This document shows, one piece after another, positions 1-8,053 of a stretch of 64,000 bases of DNA. Both the position numbers and the translations under genes were made by a program. Every line of letters starts with the position of its first letter. Position 1 is the stretch's first letter. Source of the stretch: Laspinema palackyanum D2a (lineage in GTDB: Bacteria > Cyanobacteriota > Cyanobacteriia > Cyanobacteriales > Laspinemataceae); assembly GCA_025370845.1 (NCBI GenBank), contig JAMXFF010000029.1, positions 1-64,000 on the forward strand, written 5' to 3'. The notes below the pieces were generated by a model. That model saw only the letters and a list, made by a program, of their open reading frames with translations, made no database searches and had not been told where the DNA came from.

Positions 1-140
1 AACCGACTAAAAACATCACTCTATACTATAAGATTTTCAGTCGGTTTCAACCGACTTGAGCTGTTAGACGGGGGTTTAAACCCCCGTCGGTTGTTGCTCT
101 TAGGGTTTTAACCCCCGTCGGGTGTTGCGGTTATTACCCT
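1..140. repeat. cluster of short palindromes at the left edge
   Basis: This non-coding stretch holds a perfect 20-bp palindrome at 69-88 (arms ACGGGGGTTT and AAACCCCCGT), a degraded copy at about 101-121, and inverted copies of AACCGAC/GTCGGTT at 1-7, 41-47 and 48-54. It looks like the end of a dispersed palindromic repeat cluster that begins outside the window. It lies downstream of the 128-residue gene and could also help end its transcript, but no T-run marks a classical terminator. Confidence 0.5.
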
Positions 141-515
141 TTACTCTAGCTGACGGTTTGCGAGAAGCTGGAGAATGGCGTTACAGCGATCGCAGCGATT
201 GCCTTGCCAGCAAAAACACTCATCCACAACCTGTAAAAGCATCGCTCTCATTTGGCGATTTTGCTTTAATAATGCAGCATAATTCTGTTGAACCGAAGTA
301 ACCACTAGATGCAAATGTTGAAAATCCTCACTGAGGAGTTGTAAATCATTTAACGTATCGGTACGAATCTCCTCAATCGTGTTCAAATTTCCTTTCAACT
401 GATTTTCCCAGACTGACTGGCGGGTGAGGTTGGCAATTTTTTTCATGAATTTATCTAAAACCCGGTGAAAGGAGAGATGCGTGAAGCATCTCTCCATTGT
501 TTTATCGGACTCCAT
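141..515 (-). CDS. hypothetical protein with C-terminal cysteine cluster
   Basis: I do not recognise this family. The protein is about 124 residues, mostly predicted helix, with a leucine- and glutamine-rich middle that could form a short coiled coil. Near the C-terminus lie four close cysteines (CFCWQGNRCDRC), a spacing that could bind a metal, though no named zinc-finger family comes to mind. The start is uncertain. ATG at 515 is the first in-frame ATG, but a strong hairpin with 9-bp arms (472-494) lies just inside it, so ATG 446, which begins MKKIANLTRQ, may be the true start with the hairpin in the leader. It runs in the same direction as the two unknown genes upstream of it (596-1736), about 80 bp or more away. 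Confidence 0.55.
   Translation of the reverse strand: MESDKTMERCFTHLSFHRVLDKFMKKIANLTRQSVWENQLKGNLNTIEEIRTDTLNDLQLLSEDFQHLHLVVTSVQQNYAALLKQNRQMRAMLLQVVDECFCWQGNRCDRCNAILQLLANRQLE
472..494. repeat. perfect hairpin, 9-bp arms
   Basis: GAGAGATGC and GCATCTCTC are separated by five bases. The hairpin sits at the 5' end of the small hypothetical gene on the minus strand. It could be a leader hairpin or a short repeat insertion, and it makes the first ATG of that gene suspect. Confidence 0.5.
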
Positions 516-535
516 AGACGTTTTCAAAACTATCT

Positions 536-597
536 TAAGCCCCCCTTAAGAAGGGGGGTTTGGGGGGATTTATCCGATATTTTGCAACAGTCTAATT
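536..597. repeat. decayed inverted-repeat element end (CCCCCTTAAG family)
   Basis: The stretch has a C-run/TTAAG/G-run palindrome followed by a G-rich tract and ends in TTTTGCAACAGTCTA. The same modules occur in mirror order at about 46850-46925 (TTGCAAAATA, CGGAT, a C-rich tract, CTTAAG), so this is probably one end of a miniature inverted-repeat element. It lies between the 128-residue gene and its upstream neighbour. Confidence 0.45.
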
Positions 598-1282
598 AAC
601 CATTAGCAAGTGCAGGTTCCCGCATTACTTCATGAGAAACTGCCGCAGGCAACGCCATATCTCCCGAAGTTGGACCATCCAAATGTGCCGCCATCAAACA
701 AGCAATTTCAGCCGGAGGCAAATTATCCAAACAAATCATTTCTCGGGTTCCTTCCAAGTCAATCATCCGACTCAGATTTTGGGGGTCAGACAAGACGATC
801 GCCGCTTGTTCCACCATCTCCCAATCGGACCGTTCAATCCAGTCCCATTTCAGGCTATAATAATTAATCGGTTTAATCACCCCATTTTCATCAGGCTTTT
901 GTCCAGAATGCTTGATAAAATCGGGAACAAATACCCCTTCTGCGGGTTCAACTCCTCGCGCCTGAACCGAGGCAACTAACCGATTAAAATCACTGAGACT
1001 GCGACCCTTAACGTAGGTAACCATCACCACATCATGGGGCAGTTCTCCCCCTTCAGCCACAAACCAAATTTGTCCCCATAAGGTATTTTTAGTTTGTCCC
1101 AAACTGCCGAAGAATTTGCTAAACTTGAGGATAGTCATCGCTAACTTGGACCCATATTCCTCATCTCCAATCGTCCACTTCCCCGCCTGACAATTGTTTT
1201 TAGCAGAAATGGGCAACTCGGGAACAACAATGGCATTTTCGGGCTTGGTTCCAAATACGGAAATTGTCGCTTTCTTAGACAT
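596..1282 (-). CDS. hypothetical protein, second gene of a divergent operon
   Basis: I cannot assign this family. With the chosen start the product is 228 residues, soluble, without signal peptide or membrane segment. It begins MSKKATISVFG, has an aromatic-rich middle (FSKFFGSL, WGQIWFVAEGG, WDWIERSDW), and ends with an alanine-rich tail. I chose ATG 1282 because GGAG lies eight bases before it. In-frame ATGs at 1342 and 1363 are also possible and would bring the start within 40 bp of the preceding gene's stop (1377). The two genes form an operon pointing away from the XRE/ImmA pair at 2004-3028. In phages and integrative elements such a layout often means the operon is controlled by that repressor and protease; that part is inference. 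Confidence 0.6.
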   Translation of the reverse strand: MSKKATISVFGTKPENAIVVPELPISAKNNCQAGKWTIGDEEYGSKLAMTILKFSKFFGSLGQTKNTLWGQIWFVAEGGELPHDVVMVTYVKGRSLSDFNRLVASVQARGVEPAEGVFVPDFIKHSGQKPDENGVIKPINYYSLKWDWIERSDWEMVEQAAIVLSDPQNLSRMIDLEGTREMICLDNLPPAEIACLMAAHLDGPTSGDMALPAAVSHEVMREPALANG

Positions 1283-1376
1283 GGTTTCTACTCCTGTAGG
1301 GTTGTGTAAATCTGCTGAATTCTCTGTTTTATCTTTAGCCATTTTGAGTAACCTATCCCCCATGAATTGCACGGGA

Positions 1377-1736
1377 TTAACGAATCACTGGACGAGGGGT
1401 AACTGGGGCGGAATTTGGATATTTGTAACCCGCTTCTTCTCCGGGACGGGACTCAGTTTTAGCCGCCTCCGGGTTGGGATATCGTTCCACCCAGGGGTTG
1501 CCATTGGTCCCTCGAACCGACTCCGAGGAGGAGACGCCTTGGGTACTTTGCAAAACCGCCAGCAGATTTTGTAACAGTTCGATGTGGGCTGGGGTAAAAT
1601 GGATCGTGAACCCCGAACCATCTCGGGCATAACCCGGACAAATGAGGGAGGCGGCACCTTGGTCGTCATGTTTGGCAATATAGAGCCAGTCCCCGTCTTC
1701 GAGCTTATAGTGAGTATCAGTCCAGGTTTTGAGCAT
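1377..1736 (-). CDS. hypothetical protein, first gene of a divergent operon
   Basis: This gene encodes a 119-residue protein of unknown family. The N-terminal half (about residues 1-65) is well folded in appearance, with WTDTHYKLEDGDWLYIAKHD followed by CPGYARDGSGFTIHFTPAHIELLQNLL. The C-terminal half is polar, proline- and glycine-rich and probably disordered. I chose ATG 1736 because AGGA lies a few bases upstream; a longer reading frame to 1766 has no comparable ribosome site. It is the first gene of a two-gene operon divergent from the XRE regulator at 2004, with about 270 bp of shared upstream DNA. I see no phage structural or integrase gene nearby, so a link to a mobile element is only suggested by the repressor/protease pair. 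Confidence 0.6.
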   Translation of the reverse strand: MLKTWTDTHYKLEDGDWLYIAKHDDQGAASLICPGYARDGSGFTIHFTPAHIELLQNLLAVLQSTQGVSSSESVRGTNGNPWVERYPNPEAAKTESRPGEEAGYKYPNSAPVTPRPVIR

Positions 1737-1887
1737 CGTTCCTCTCCTGTCTTGTTGGTGTGGCACCCTCCCTTATGGCGCTGTGGATGGGCCCAAACCC
1801 GTCTGGTACCCGACCCGAGCTTTTACTAGGTCTAGCGTCTCAGCCGGAAAAAGGTGGGACTGCTACAGTGCCCCTAGCGCCTGTTTT

Positions 1888-1905
1888 GTTGATGTTTTGT
1901 TCAAC
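1888..1905. promoter_or_regulatory. possible operator inverted repeat between divergent genes
   Basis: GTTGA and TCAAC arms separated by eight bases lie between the divergent operons. The position suits a binding site for the XRE regulator, but short inverted repeats of this length occur by chance and no second copy was found. Confidence 0.25.
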
Positions 1906-1949
1906 TAACCCTAGTTTAGCGCGGCTTGATTTTTTCGTCAATCCAAAAG

Positions 1950-1978
1950 TTGATTTTTTTTTCAAAGTCGCCTACAAT
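1950..1978 (+). promoter_or_regulatory. sigma-70 type promoter of the XRE/ImmA operon
   Basis: TTGATT (1950-1955) and TACAAT (1973-1978) are separated by exactly 17 bases, close to the vegetative sigma consensus. Transcription would start near 1985, leaving a leader of roughly 20 nt before the GTG start at 2004. The spacer is T-rich. Confidence 0.6.
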
Positions 1979-2003
1979 GCAGATGTAGTGGGAATTTAAA
2001 GAC

Positions 2004-2345
2004 GTGGAACAGAGTTTTGGTAAACTAATTCGTCAAGCACGCAAGGACAAGGGATATAGTCAGAGGGAGCTTGCCAAGCTTCTCGATGTCGATTTCACCT
2101 ACTTGTCCAAGCTAGAAAACGATCGCGCAGACTATGCACCCAAGGAGGAAGTAATTCGGTCCTTGGCGCGGAATCTGGATTTGGATGAGGAGGAGTCTAT
2201 CGTCCTCGCCGGTCGTCTTCCGCAACGGTACGAGGATTTTCTCAAGCAAAATTATAAAGCGATGCCTGCATTGCTGCGGCGGATGCGAGAAAATCCTGAT
2301 TTTGCAGAGAAGGTGTTTCAACAGGTGGCAAGCGAGGGGGAATAA
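2004..2345 (+). CDS. XRE-family helix-turn-helix regulator
   Basis: The product is a 113-residue DNA-binding protein of the Cro/C1 (XRE) type. The helix-turn-helix covers about residues 6-62: FGKLIRQARKDKGYSQRELAKLL, then VDFTYLSKLENDRADY, the classic recognition-helix region. The rest is helical and acidic and may form the dimer or the contact with its partner. The start is GTG 2004, about 20 nt after a good promoter. The TAA is followed after two bases by the ImmA/IrrE gene, so the two are translationally linked. In known XRE/ImmA pairs (for example ImmR/ImmA of ICEBs1) the protease cleaves or inactivates the repressor under stress; assigning that role here is by analogy. Likely targets are its own promoter and the divergent operon at 596-1736. 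Confidence 0.9.
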   Translation: MEQSFGKLIRQARKDKGYSQRELAKLLDVDFTYLSKLENDRADYAPKEEVIRSLARNLDLDEEESIVLAGRLPQRYEDFLKQNYKAMPALLRRMRENPDFAEKVFQQVASEGE

Positions 2346-2347
2346 TC

Positions 2348-3028
2348 TTGAGTATTTTTAAGCCGTATCGCTATTATCGCAAAGAAGCGATTGAGTATCG
2401 GGCAAATAATGTACTCAGGCGAATGGCACAGCGAGGGGACCAATTTGCTCCTTGCTGGCCGTTTGACGTGACTTTGGTTGCGGATTTTTTTGACCTCGGC
2501 GTAATTTGGGAACGGATTCCACCGGATGAACAAGGGGCGATCGCGGCGAGGATTCTCCCCCTGCAACGCTGTATCGAGATTAATGAAGAGATTCTCGATA
2601 AACCCCAGGGTTTCCAGGAATCCACCCTGGCGCATGAAATCGGCCATTGGGTGCTGCATATTAATCATGCGGCAGCAACGGAAACGGGCGATCGCCTGAT
2701 CACAGACCTCACCCCAGCAACCGATGAACCCTTTGTCTGCCGGGGGAGTCGGGAAGTGAACAGTCCCCTGAATCATGCCTCAGTCTTAGAGTCTATGGAG
2801 TGGCAGGCACAGTATTTTGCCGGTTGCCTGCTGATGCCGAGGCGGATTTTAGAAGAGAAACGCCAAGGACGGGATTTAACCTATTGGTCTCACTTATATG
2901 AAATGCGAGAAGAATTGGGGGTGAGTATCTCTAATTTGGTGAATCGCCTCCAAGATTTAGAGTGGATTTACTTGGATAAGAAAACTCGCAAGCGGGACAT
3001 CTATCCAGGAAAGGCACTGGTTTCGTGA
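2348..3028 (+). CDS. ImmA/IrrE family metallo-endopeptidase
   Basis: This is a 226-residue zinc protease of the COG2856 family. The metal-binding signature HEIGHWVLH lies at about residues 96-104, after EINEEIL and STLA, as is typical. A third ligand probably comes from the conserved EWQAQYFAGCLLMP segment around 151-164. The gene starts with TTG 2348, two bases after the XRE stop, and is preceded by a G-rich ribosome site inside the XRE gene's end. XRE plus ImmA/IrrE pairs act as repressor and anti-repressor in integrative elements and Deinococcus-type stress responses; similar pairs have been proposed as toxin-antitoxin-like units. No integrase or transposase is visible nearby, so this may be a resident stress switch. 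The gene ends in a HIP1-based terminator at 3044-3086. Confidence 0.88.
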   Translation: MSIFKPYRYYRKEAIEYRANNVLRRMAQRGDQFAPCWPFDVTLVADFFDLGVIWERIPPDEQGAIAARILPLQRCIEINEEILDKPQGFQESTLAHEIGHWVLHINHAAATETGDRLITDLTPATDEPFVCRGSREVNSPLNHASVLESMEWQAQYFAGCLLMPRRILEEKRQGRDLTYWSHLYEMREELGVSISNLVNRLQDLEWIYLDKKTRKRDIYPGKALVS

Positions 3029-3043
3029 ATTGGATTGAGAGTG

Positions 3044-3086
3044 AAAAGCGATCGCAGTTTCCCAGGGTTGGAGGCGATCGCTTTTT
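3044..3086 (+). terminator. rho-independent terminator built from HIP1 sites
   Basis: AAGCGATCGC pairs with GCGATCGCTT across a loop of about 19 bases and is followed by TTTTT. It lies 15 bp after the ImmA/IrrE stop. The same HIP1-stem design recurs at 13650-13688. Confidence 0.7.
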
Positions 3087-3171
3087 GGTTTTAATACTAG
3101 CCTTATAAATCCTCAAGAGGCCACCCCTGAAGGGGTTATCTTAATACAAAGACCTTAACAGGGATAAGGTT

Positions 3172-4089
3172 TTAATACAAAGCAACCAAGATACTTTGGG
3201 TTTGAGAACCGGCAATTCCATCGGCATGGATACCGCGATCGCGTTGCAACTCCATCACCGCTGCCTCCGTGAGTTGTCCATAATAGCCGGTAATCGGTCC
3301 TACATAGTATCCTAAGTTCCGTAAATTTTCCTGGAGAGCAACCACCGCAGAACCCTGAGACCCCGGACGCAGCGTCTCTCCGGCAAGAGTCACCGGATCC
3401 GGTGTTTTTGCAAGTTTTAACCGGGTTTGGGGACTGGCAACGCCATCGATGGGGATATGGTAATCCTGTTGTAAATGCATCACCGCATCTTCCGTCAATG
3501 TGCCATAGTACCCGGTAACGGGACCTTTAAAATAACCCGCAGCGATTAATTCCTGCTGTAATTGCACCACCTGTTCCCCGCGATCGCCCCGTCGCAGCGC
3601 CCCACTGCCGTGATTATAGATGGGGCGATCGCCTGTCCCCGGAGTCATATTAGTATTCGGCGAAGCGGGACGAGGAGTCAAAGGTTTTTGCCCTTGATAA
3701 CAACCGATTTGAGCAATGGTTAAGGCATTAATTGCACCATCGCCCACCCCAGCACTTTCCAGTTCCCATTTTAAGACCGCTTGTTCCGTCATGGGTCCAT
3801 AGAAACCAGAAACAGGTCCGTGAAAATAACCCGTTGCCTTCAACATCTGCTGAACACAAGTGACGAGGGGTCCACTATCTCCGCGTCCCAGTCCGTTTGA
3901 GGGAATCACATGGGAGGCGACTGCCTCTTGCATCAGACTGAATAGAGACAGACTCAGGGCGATCGTTAACCTGTAACGGTCAAAACTTACGCAATCTTTA
4001 ACATTTAACCCGAAATGTAGGGGCGATTCGCGAATCGCCTCTACAGATTCCAGGGCCAAAACCGCCTGTAAATAAGCTAAATTTTCCAT
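3172..4089 (-). CDS. peptidoglycan-binding protein with three PG_binding_1 repeats
   Basis: The 305-residue protein carries three peptidoglycan-binding domain 1 repeats, each with the hallmark ending GPxTGYYGxxTExAVMxxQ. The first covers about residues 72-135 (LGRGDSGPLVTCVQQML to FYGPMTEQAVLKWE), the second about 168-230, and the third about 240-305. The short N-terminus MENLAYLQAVLALE resembles the leader seen in cyanobacterial proteins of this class, followed by a hydrophobic stretch (LTIALSLSLFSL) that should export or anchor it. Between these lies an odd segment encoded by a 30-bp palindrome (4016-4045), apparently a repeat element inserted in frame. It should bind cell-wall glycan in the periplasm. 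It stands alone between unrelated genes. Confidence 0.85.
   Translation of the reverse strand: MENLAYLQAVLALESVEAIRESPLHFGLNVKDCVSFDRYRLTIALSLSLFSLMQEAVASHVIPSNGLGRGDSGPLVTCVQQMLKATGYFHGPVSGFYGPMTEQAVLKWELESAGVGDGAINALTIAQIGCYQGQKPLTPRPASPNTNMTPGTGDRPIYNHGSGALRRGDRGEQVVQLQQELIAAGYFKGPVTGYYGTLTEDAVMHLQQDYHIPIDGVASPQTRLKLAKTPDPVTLAGETLRPGSQGSAVVALQENLRNLGYYVGPITGYYGQLTEAAVMELQRDRGIHADGIAGSQTQSILVALY
4016..4045. repeat. 30-bp palindromic repeat inside a coding region
   Basis: TGTAGGGGCGATTCG is followed directly by its near-perfect reverse complement, with one mismatched pair. The same family occurs at 46812-46841 and 38951-38980 between genes. Here it lies in frame within the peptidoglycan-binding gene and encodes VEAIRESPLH. 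Confidence 0.75.
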
Positions 4090-4214
4090 GATAGTTATTC
4101 AGGTGAATATTTCTAAATGTTGAAACCGTTATTAAAGTGTTTCAGAATTTTTCTAGGATCAAAAGTCCTAAACCTGCCCCCTGAAGACTGATTCCCTATG
4201 ATCTGTCGGCCAAG

Positions 4215-7200
4215 TTAGGGCCACTGGCGGCAGACGGCGCGCAGGGACTCAAGCATACAGTTTAGAGCAGACTCACCGCCAAGGTGGAGCAGAACCGGGG
4301 CAAGCTCCCCAAGTTTGGTCATTAGCTCACTGCGTTTTTGGTGGGCCAGGAGACAAAGAGTGTCTTGCCAGAAGGCGACATCCCAGGTTTCGGGTTGACG
4401 GCGTTGGGCATAGGCAAACCAGACTTTTGCACGTTCCCCCTTGTTTTTAATCCAGTCTATCTCTAATCGCAAGGCAGGCCAGTAATCTTCAGGGCAACTG
4501 GTGGCAAGGGAGAACAAGACAGCAGCGCGATAGGATTCATACCGGTTGGCGCGGGCAGTTTCTAGGGCTTGGGGAAACAGACGTGGGTCTCGTTGGCTCA
4601 GCTGGGACAAGACTCTGGCGCGGGAGTATTCATCCGTGATGGCAAGGGCAGTTTTTAAGACTTCTGGCAACAGGCTTTCGGGCAAGTGTTGGCTCAGCTC
4701 GCACAAGAGCGAGGCGCGCCCGGGTTCACTCGTGATGGCAAGGGCAGTTTCTAGGGCGTTGGGAAACAGGCGTGGGTCTTGTTGGCTCAGCTGGCACAAG
4801 AGCGAGGCGCGGTTGTATTCATCCCGGATGGCGCGGGCAATTTCGAGGGCTTTGGGGAAGAGGTTTGGGTTTCGTTGGCTCAGCTGGCACAAGAGCGAGG
4901 CGCGGTCGTATTCATCCTTGATGGCAAGGGCGGTTTTTAAGACTTCTGGCAACAGGCTTTCGGGCAAGTATTGGCTCAGCTCGCATAAGACTCGGGCGCG
5001 CGCGGTTTCATTCGTGATGGCAAGGGCAGTTTCTAAGGTTTTGGGGAACAGGTTTGGGTTTCGTTGGCTCATCAGGCACAAGACTATAGCACGGTCGTAT
5101 CTATCCGTGATGGCAAGGGCAGTTTCTAGGGCTTGGGGAAACAGACGTGGGTCTCGGTGGCTCAGCTGGCACAAGACTATAGCGCGGGAGTATTCATTCG
5201 TGATGGCAAGGGCCGCTTTTAGGGCTTCGGGCAACAGGTCTGGGTCTCGGTGGCTCAGCTGGCACAAGACTATAGCGTGGTAGTATTCATCCGTGATGGC
5301 GCGGGCCGCTTTTAGGGCTTCGGGCAACAGGCTTGGGTCTCGGTGGCTCAATTGGCACAAGACTATAGCGCGGTAGTATTTATTCGTGATGGCAAGGGCC
5401 GCTTTTAGGGCCTCGGGCAACAGGTCTGGGTCTCGGTGGCTTAGCTGGTACAAGACTCTGGCGCGTTCATATTCATCCGTGATGGCAAGGGCCGCTTTTA
5501 GGGCTTCGGGCAACAGGCTTTCAGGCAAGTGTTGGCTCAGCTGGCACAAGACTCTGGCGCGGTAAGATTCATTCGTGATGTCCAGGGCAGTTTCTAAGGC
5601 TTCAGGCAACAGGTTTGTGTCTCGTTGACTCAGCTCGCACAAGAGCGAGGCGCAGTGGTATTTATTCGTGATGGCACGGGCTGCTTTTAATACTTTTGGC
5701 AACAGGCTTTCGGGCAAGTGTTGGCTCAGCTGGCACAAGACTCTGGCGCGGTAAGATTCATTCGTGATGGCAAGGGCCGTTTTTAGGGCTTCAGGCAACA
5801 GTTTTGTGTCTTGTTGACTCAGCTGGCACAAGAGCGAGGCGCGGTGGTATTCATCCGTAATGGCGCAGGCAGTTTTTAGGGCTTCGAGGAACGGGTCTAT
5901 GTCTCCTTGGTATTCATCCGTAATGGCGCAGGCAGTTTCTAGGGCTTCGAGGAACAGGTCTGTGTCTCGTTGGCTCAGAGCGGACAAGACAGAGGCGCGG
6001 GCAATTTCATTCCGGATGGCGCAGGCAGTTTCTAGGGCTTCAGGGAAAAGGCTTCCGGGCAAGCGTTGGCTTAGCTGGCACAAGACAGTGGCGAGGGAGA
6101 ATTCATTCGTAATGAGAAGGGCGGTTTTTAGGGCTTCGGGGAACAGGTTAGTGTCTCGTTGGGTTAGCTGGCATAAGACAGAGGCACGGTAAGAGTCATT
6201 TGTGATTGCTCGGCCTATCTCCAACACCATTGGCAAAAGGCTCTCTGGCAACACTAGGATAACTGCTTCTAAAGCTTCACATTGTTGCTGCTCATCGGGC
6301 AATTGCTGGATATAGCCAAGCACCTTCGCTGGAGTCCAAAACCGATGTTGAATAGCCGCTACTAATAACTCCGGGGGTAGATTGCTCAATAAACTGTTCA
6401 AGGTTGCCAATATCAGGGCATAGCGACATTGCAGGCCCACCGATCGCCCAGGCTCAGTAGCAAACAACGCCTCCGCCCGTTCCCAGGCTCGGGCCACATC
6501 TTCGACAAAACTACCCACCAATCCCAAGCGATCAACCGCTTCATACCAGGCATTTCTCCCCGTAGGGGTTTCCTGTGCCAATAGCTCGTGCAATTCTTCA
6601 TCCCAGCCCGCTTTTAGGAAATGCCAGGTCAGATGCTGGTGGATGTAACCATCATCACCCAGGGACGACCAACCCCCTGTCAAGCGATCGCGATAGCGCC
6701 CCAAAAAGGCCCGGTGCGCCGCCCCCCACTCCAATCCCAAGCCGGGTACATCCGCCCCTGGACTCGCCACCACCAGATTGCGGGCCGTGTGGTGTATCAA
6801 ATCATGAAGTTTGTAAGTGCGACAGGGTTCCGATTCCCCCTCTAGAAGCATCTCTTGCCCTTCCAACAACAAGGCCCGTTTCCGCAACTGGAACAACTCC
6901 CGACCGGCCACCGACGGCTCCACATCCCACAATACTGCCGCTGCACGTGCCGAAATTTGTCGATCTTCCGGTAACAGCCCCAACCAGGCAAACCGGGCGA
7001 GGAGATCGCATCCCAACCGTCGCAAGCTGAGGTTAAAGGAAGCCAACAAACTGCGCTCTTTCCGGATTTTTTCATTGGAGCGCTCAAGTGGCGTCTGGCT
7101 GCATTCTCCGTCCAAGTCCAAGGCTTCCAAGTGCTTAATCTCGCAATTCAGATCCGCCCGCAACTCCTGCCAGCTCAGCCCTTCCGCCACCAATGCCCCT

Positions 7201-8048
7201 ACCAACACCAAGGCTAGGGGCAACCCGCCTACCGCATCCGCTACCTCCACCGCGATTTGCCGATCCTTCGGTGAGAGGGATTTCCCCTGTCCCTGTAACC
7301 GTTCCAACAATTCCAAACTTTGCTCTGGATCGAGGGAACCCACCTCGATTTTTTCCTCCCCGGGCCATAACACCTCCCGGGTCGTCATTAAAACCCGGCA
7401 GCGATCGCCCGCAGCTTGTTCAAACGGACTTACATGGGCCGCATCCCAGGCATCATCCACCACCAGCAGTGCGGTTTTGTCAGAAAGCAGGTTTCGCAAG
7501 TCCCTAGAAGCCGCGTCCACCGTTGTCCCGTTGTAGTCGTGATCTCCGAGAGCCTTTATCCAACCACTTAAACTACTCAGCAGGTTCGGTTCTTGCCCCA
7601 GGGTCACCCACAACACCCCATCAGGAAACCTCGCCTGTACCTCGGGCGATCGGGCCAGGGCCGCCGCTAATACCGATTTACCAGTACCCGGTAAGCCAAA
7701 TAGCCTAATCCGCGCCCCGCTATTGGCAAGCTCCTCTGACAGCAGCTTACTCTTCAGGCAATTTAAAATATCGGGGCGATCCAAAAAATAATTCGGCAAA
7801 GGGTCGGCCAAGAATGGCACTCTCGACTCATCATAGCGCCCCCGATCCCCCCACTGCACCTCCACCTTCTCGGCATTGATCAGCGTGTTATGATTGCCAC
7901 TCACTTCCCCAGTAACCTGGTTGCGATCGCCCTGGGTGTTCTGACGAATGTCTGTTTTTGGCGAATCAGGCGCTGCCGAGGATGCCGCAACATCCTGATG
8001 CTGCCGCCGGAACAGTTGCTTAAACCATAGCCGAATCCCCAATCCCAC
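4215..8048 (-). CDS. STAND/NB-ARC NTPase with N-terminal amyloid-like motif and alpha-solenoid repeats
   Basis: The 1,277-residue product is a bacterial NLR-like STAND ATPase. Residues 34-54 form a G/N/Q/V-rich motif that mirrors the tail of the partner at 8054. The NB-ARC domain follows: Walker A GLPGTGKS at 118-125, Walker B LLVVDDAWD at 194-202, LMTTR sensor at 220-224, GLPLAL at 275-280, and an MHD-like LHDLIHH at 414-420. From about residue 605 to 1180 come 19 repeats of about 31 residues (LLPEALKAALAIT-DEY-RA-VLCQLSQRDP), an alpha-solenoid likely to sense a ligand; one unit is cut to about 22 residues. The start is GTG 8048 or, better spaced from GGAGG (8053-8049), TTG 8042. The family oligomerises on sensing a trigger; a defence or cell-death role is inferred. 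Confidence 0.88.
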   Translation of the reverse strand: MGLGIRLWFKQLFRRQHQDVAASSAAPDSPKTDIRQNTQGDRNQVTGEVSGNHNTLINAEKVEVQWGDRGRYDESRVPFLADPLPNYFLDRPDILNCLKSKLLSEELANSGARIRLFGLPGTGKSVLAAALARSPEVQARFPDGVLWVTLGQEPNLLSSLSGWIKALGDHDYNGTTVDAASRDLRNLLSDKTALLVVDDAWDAAHVSPFEQAAGDRCRVLMTTREVLWPGEEKIEVGSLDPEQSLELLERLQGQGKSLSPKDRQIAVEVADAVGGLPLALVLVGALVAEGLSWQELRADLNCEIKHLEALDLDGECSQTPLERSNEKIRKERSLLASFNLSLRRLGCDLLARFAWLGLLPEDRQISARAAAVLWDVEPSVAGRELFQLRKRALLLEGQEMLLEGESEPCRTYKLHDLIHHTARNLVVASPGADVPGLGLEWGAAHRAFLGRYRDRLTGGWSSLGDDGYIHQHLTWHFLKAGWDEELHELLAQETPTGRNAWYEAVDRLGLVGSFVEDVARAWERAEALFATEPGRSVGLQCRYALILATLNSLLSNLPPELLVAAIQHRFWTPAKVLGYIQQLPDEQQQCEALEAVILVLPESLLPMVLEIGRAITNDSYRASVLCQLTQRDTNLFPEALKTALLITNEFSLATVLCQLSQRLPGSLFPEALETACAIRNEIARASVLSALSQRDTDLFLEALETACAITDEYQGDIDPFLEALKTACAITDEYHRASLLCQLSQQDTKLLPEALKTALAITNESYRARVLCQLSQHLPESLLPKVLKAARAITNKYHCASLLCELSQRDTNLLPEALETALDITNESYRARVLCQLSQHLPESLLPEALKAALAITDEYERARVLYQLSHRDPDLLPEALKAALAITNKYYRAIVLCQLSHRDPSLLPEALKAARAITDEYYHAIVLCQLSHRDPDLLPEALKAALAITNEYSRAIVLCQLSHRDPRLFPQALETALAITDRYDRAIVLCLMSQRNPNLFPKTLETALAITNETARARVLCELSQYLPESLLPEVLKTALAIKDEYDRASLLCQLSQRNPNLFPKALEIARAIRDEYNRASLLCQLSQQDPRLFPNALETALAITSEPGRASLLCELSQHLPESLLPEVLKTALAITDEYSRARVLSQLSQRDPRLFPQALETARANRYESYRAAVLFSLATSCPEDYWPALRLEIDWIKNKGERAKVWFAYAQRRQPETWDVAFWQDTLCLLAHQKRSELMTKLGELAPVLLHLGGESALNCMLESLRAVCRQWP
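4500..6235 (-). repeat. about 19 tandem 93-bp coding repeats (solenoid)
   Basis: The repeats encode units of 31-32 residues inside the STAND ATPase. Neighbouring units in the middle (about 5100-5560) are nearly identical in DNA, which points to recent duplication or gene conversion. One unit near 5880-5950 is truncated by about nine codons. Long open frames on the other strand here are by-products of the repeat. Confidence 0.85.
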
Positions 8049-8053
8049 CCTCC

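Noticed and set aside
4546-5283. Long plus-strand open frame with MARAVSRAWGNRRGS-type repeats
   Set aside because: It is the antisense of the solenoid repeats in the STAND ATPase gene; the repeat keeps the frame open by its period. No ribosome site and no family pattern.
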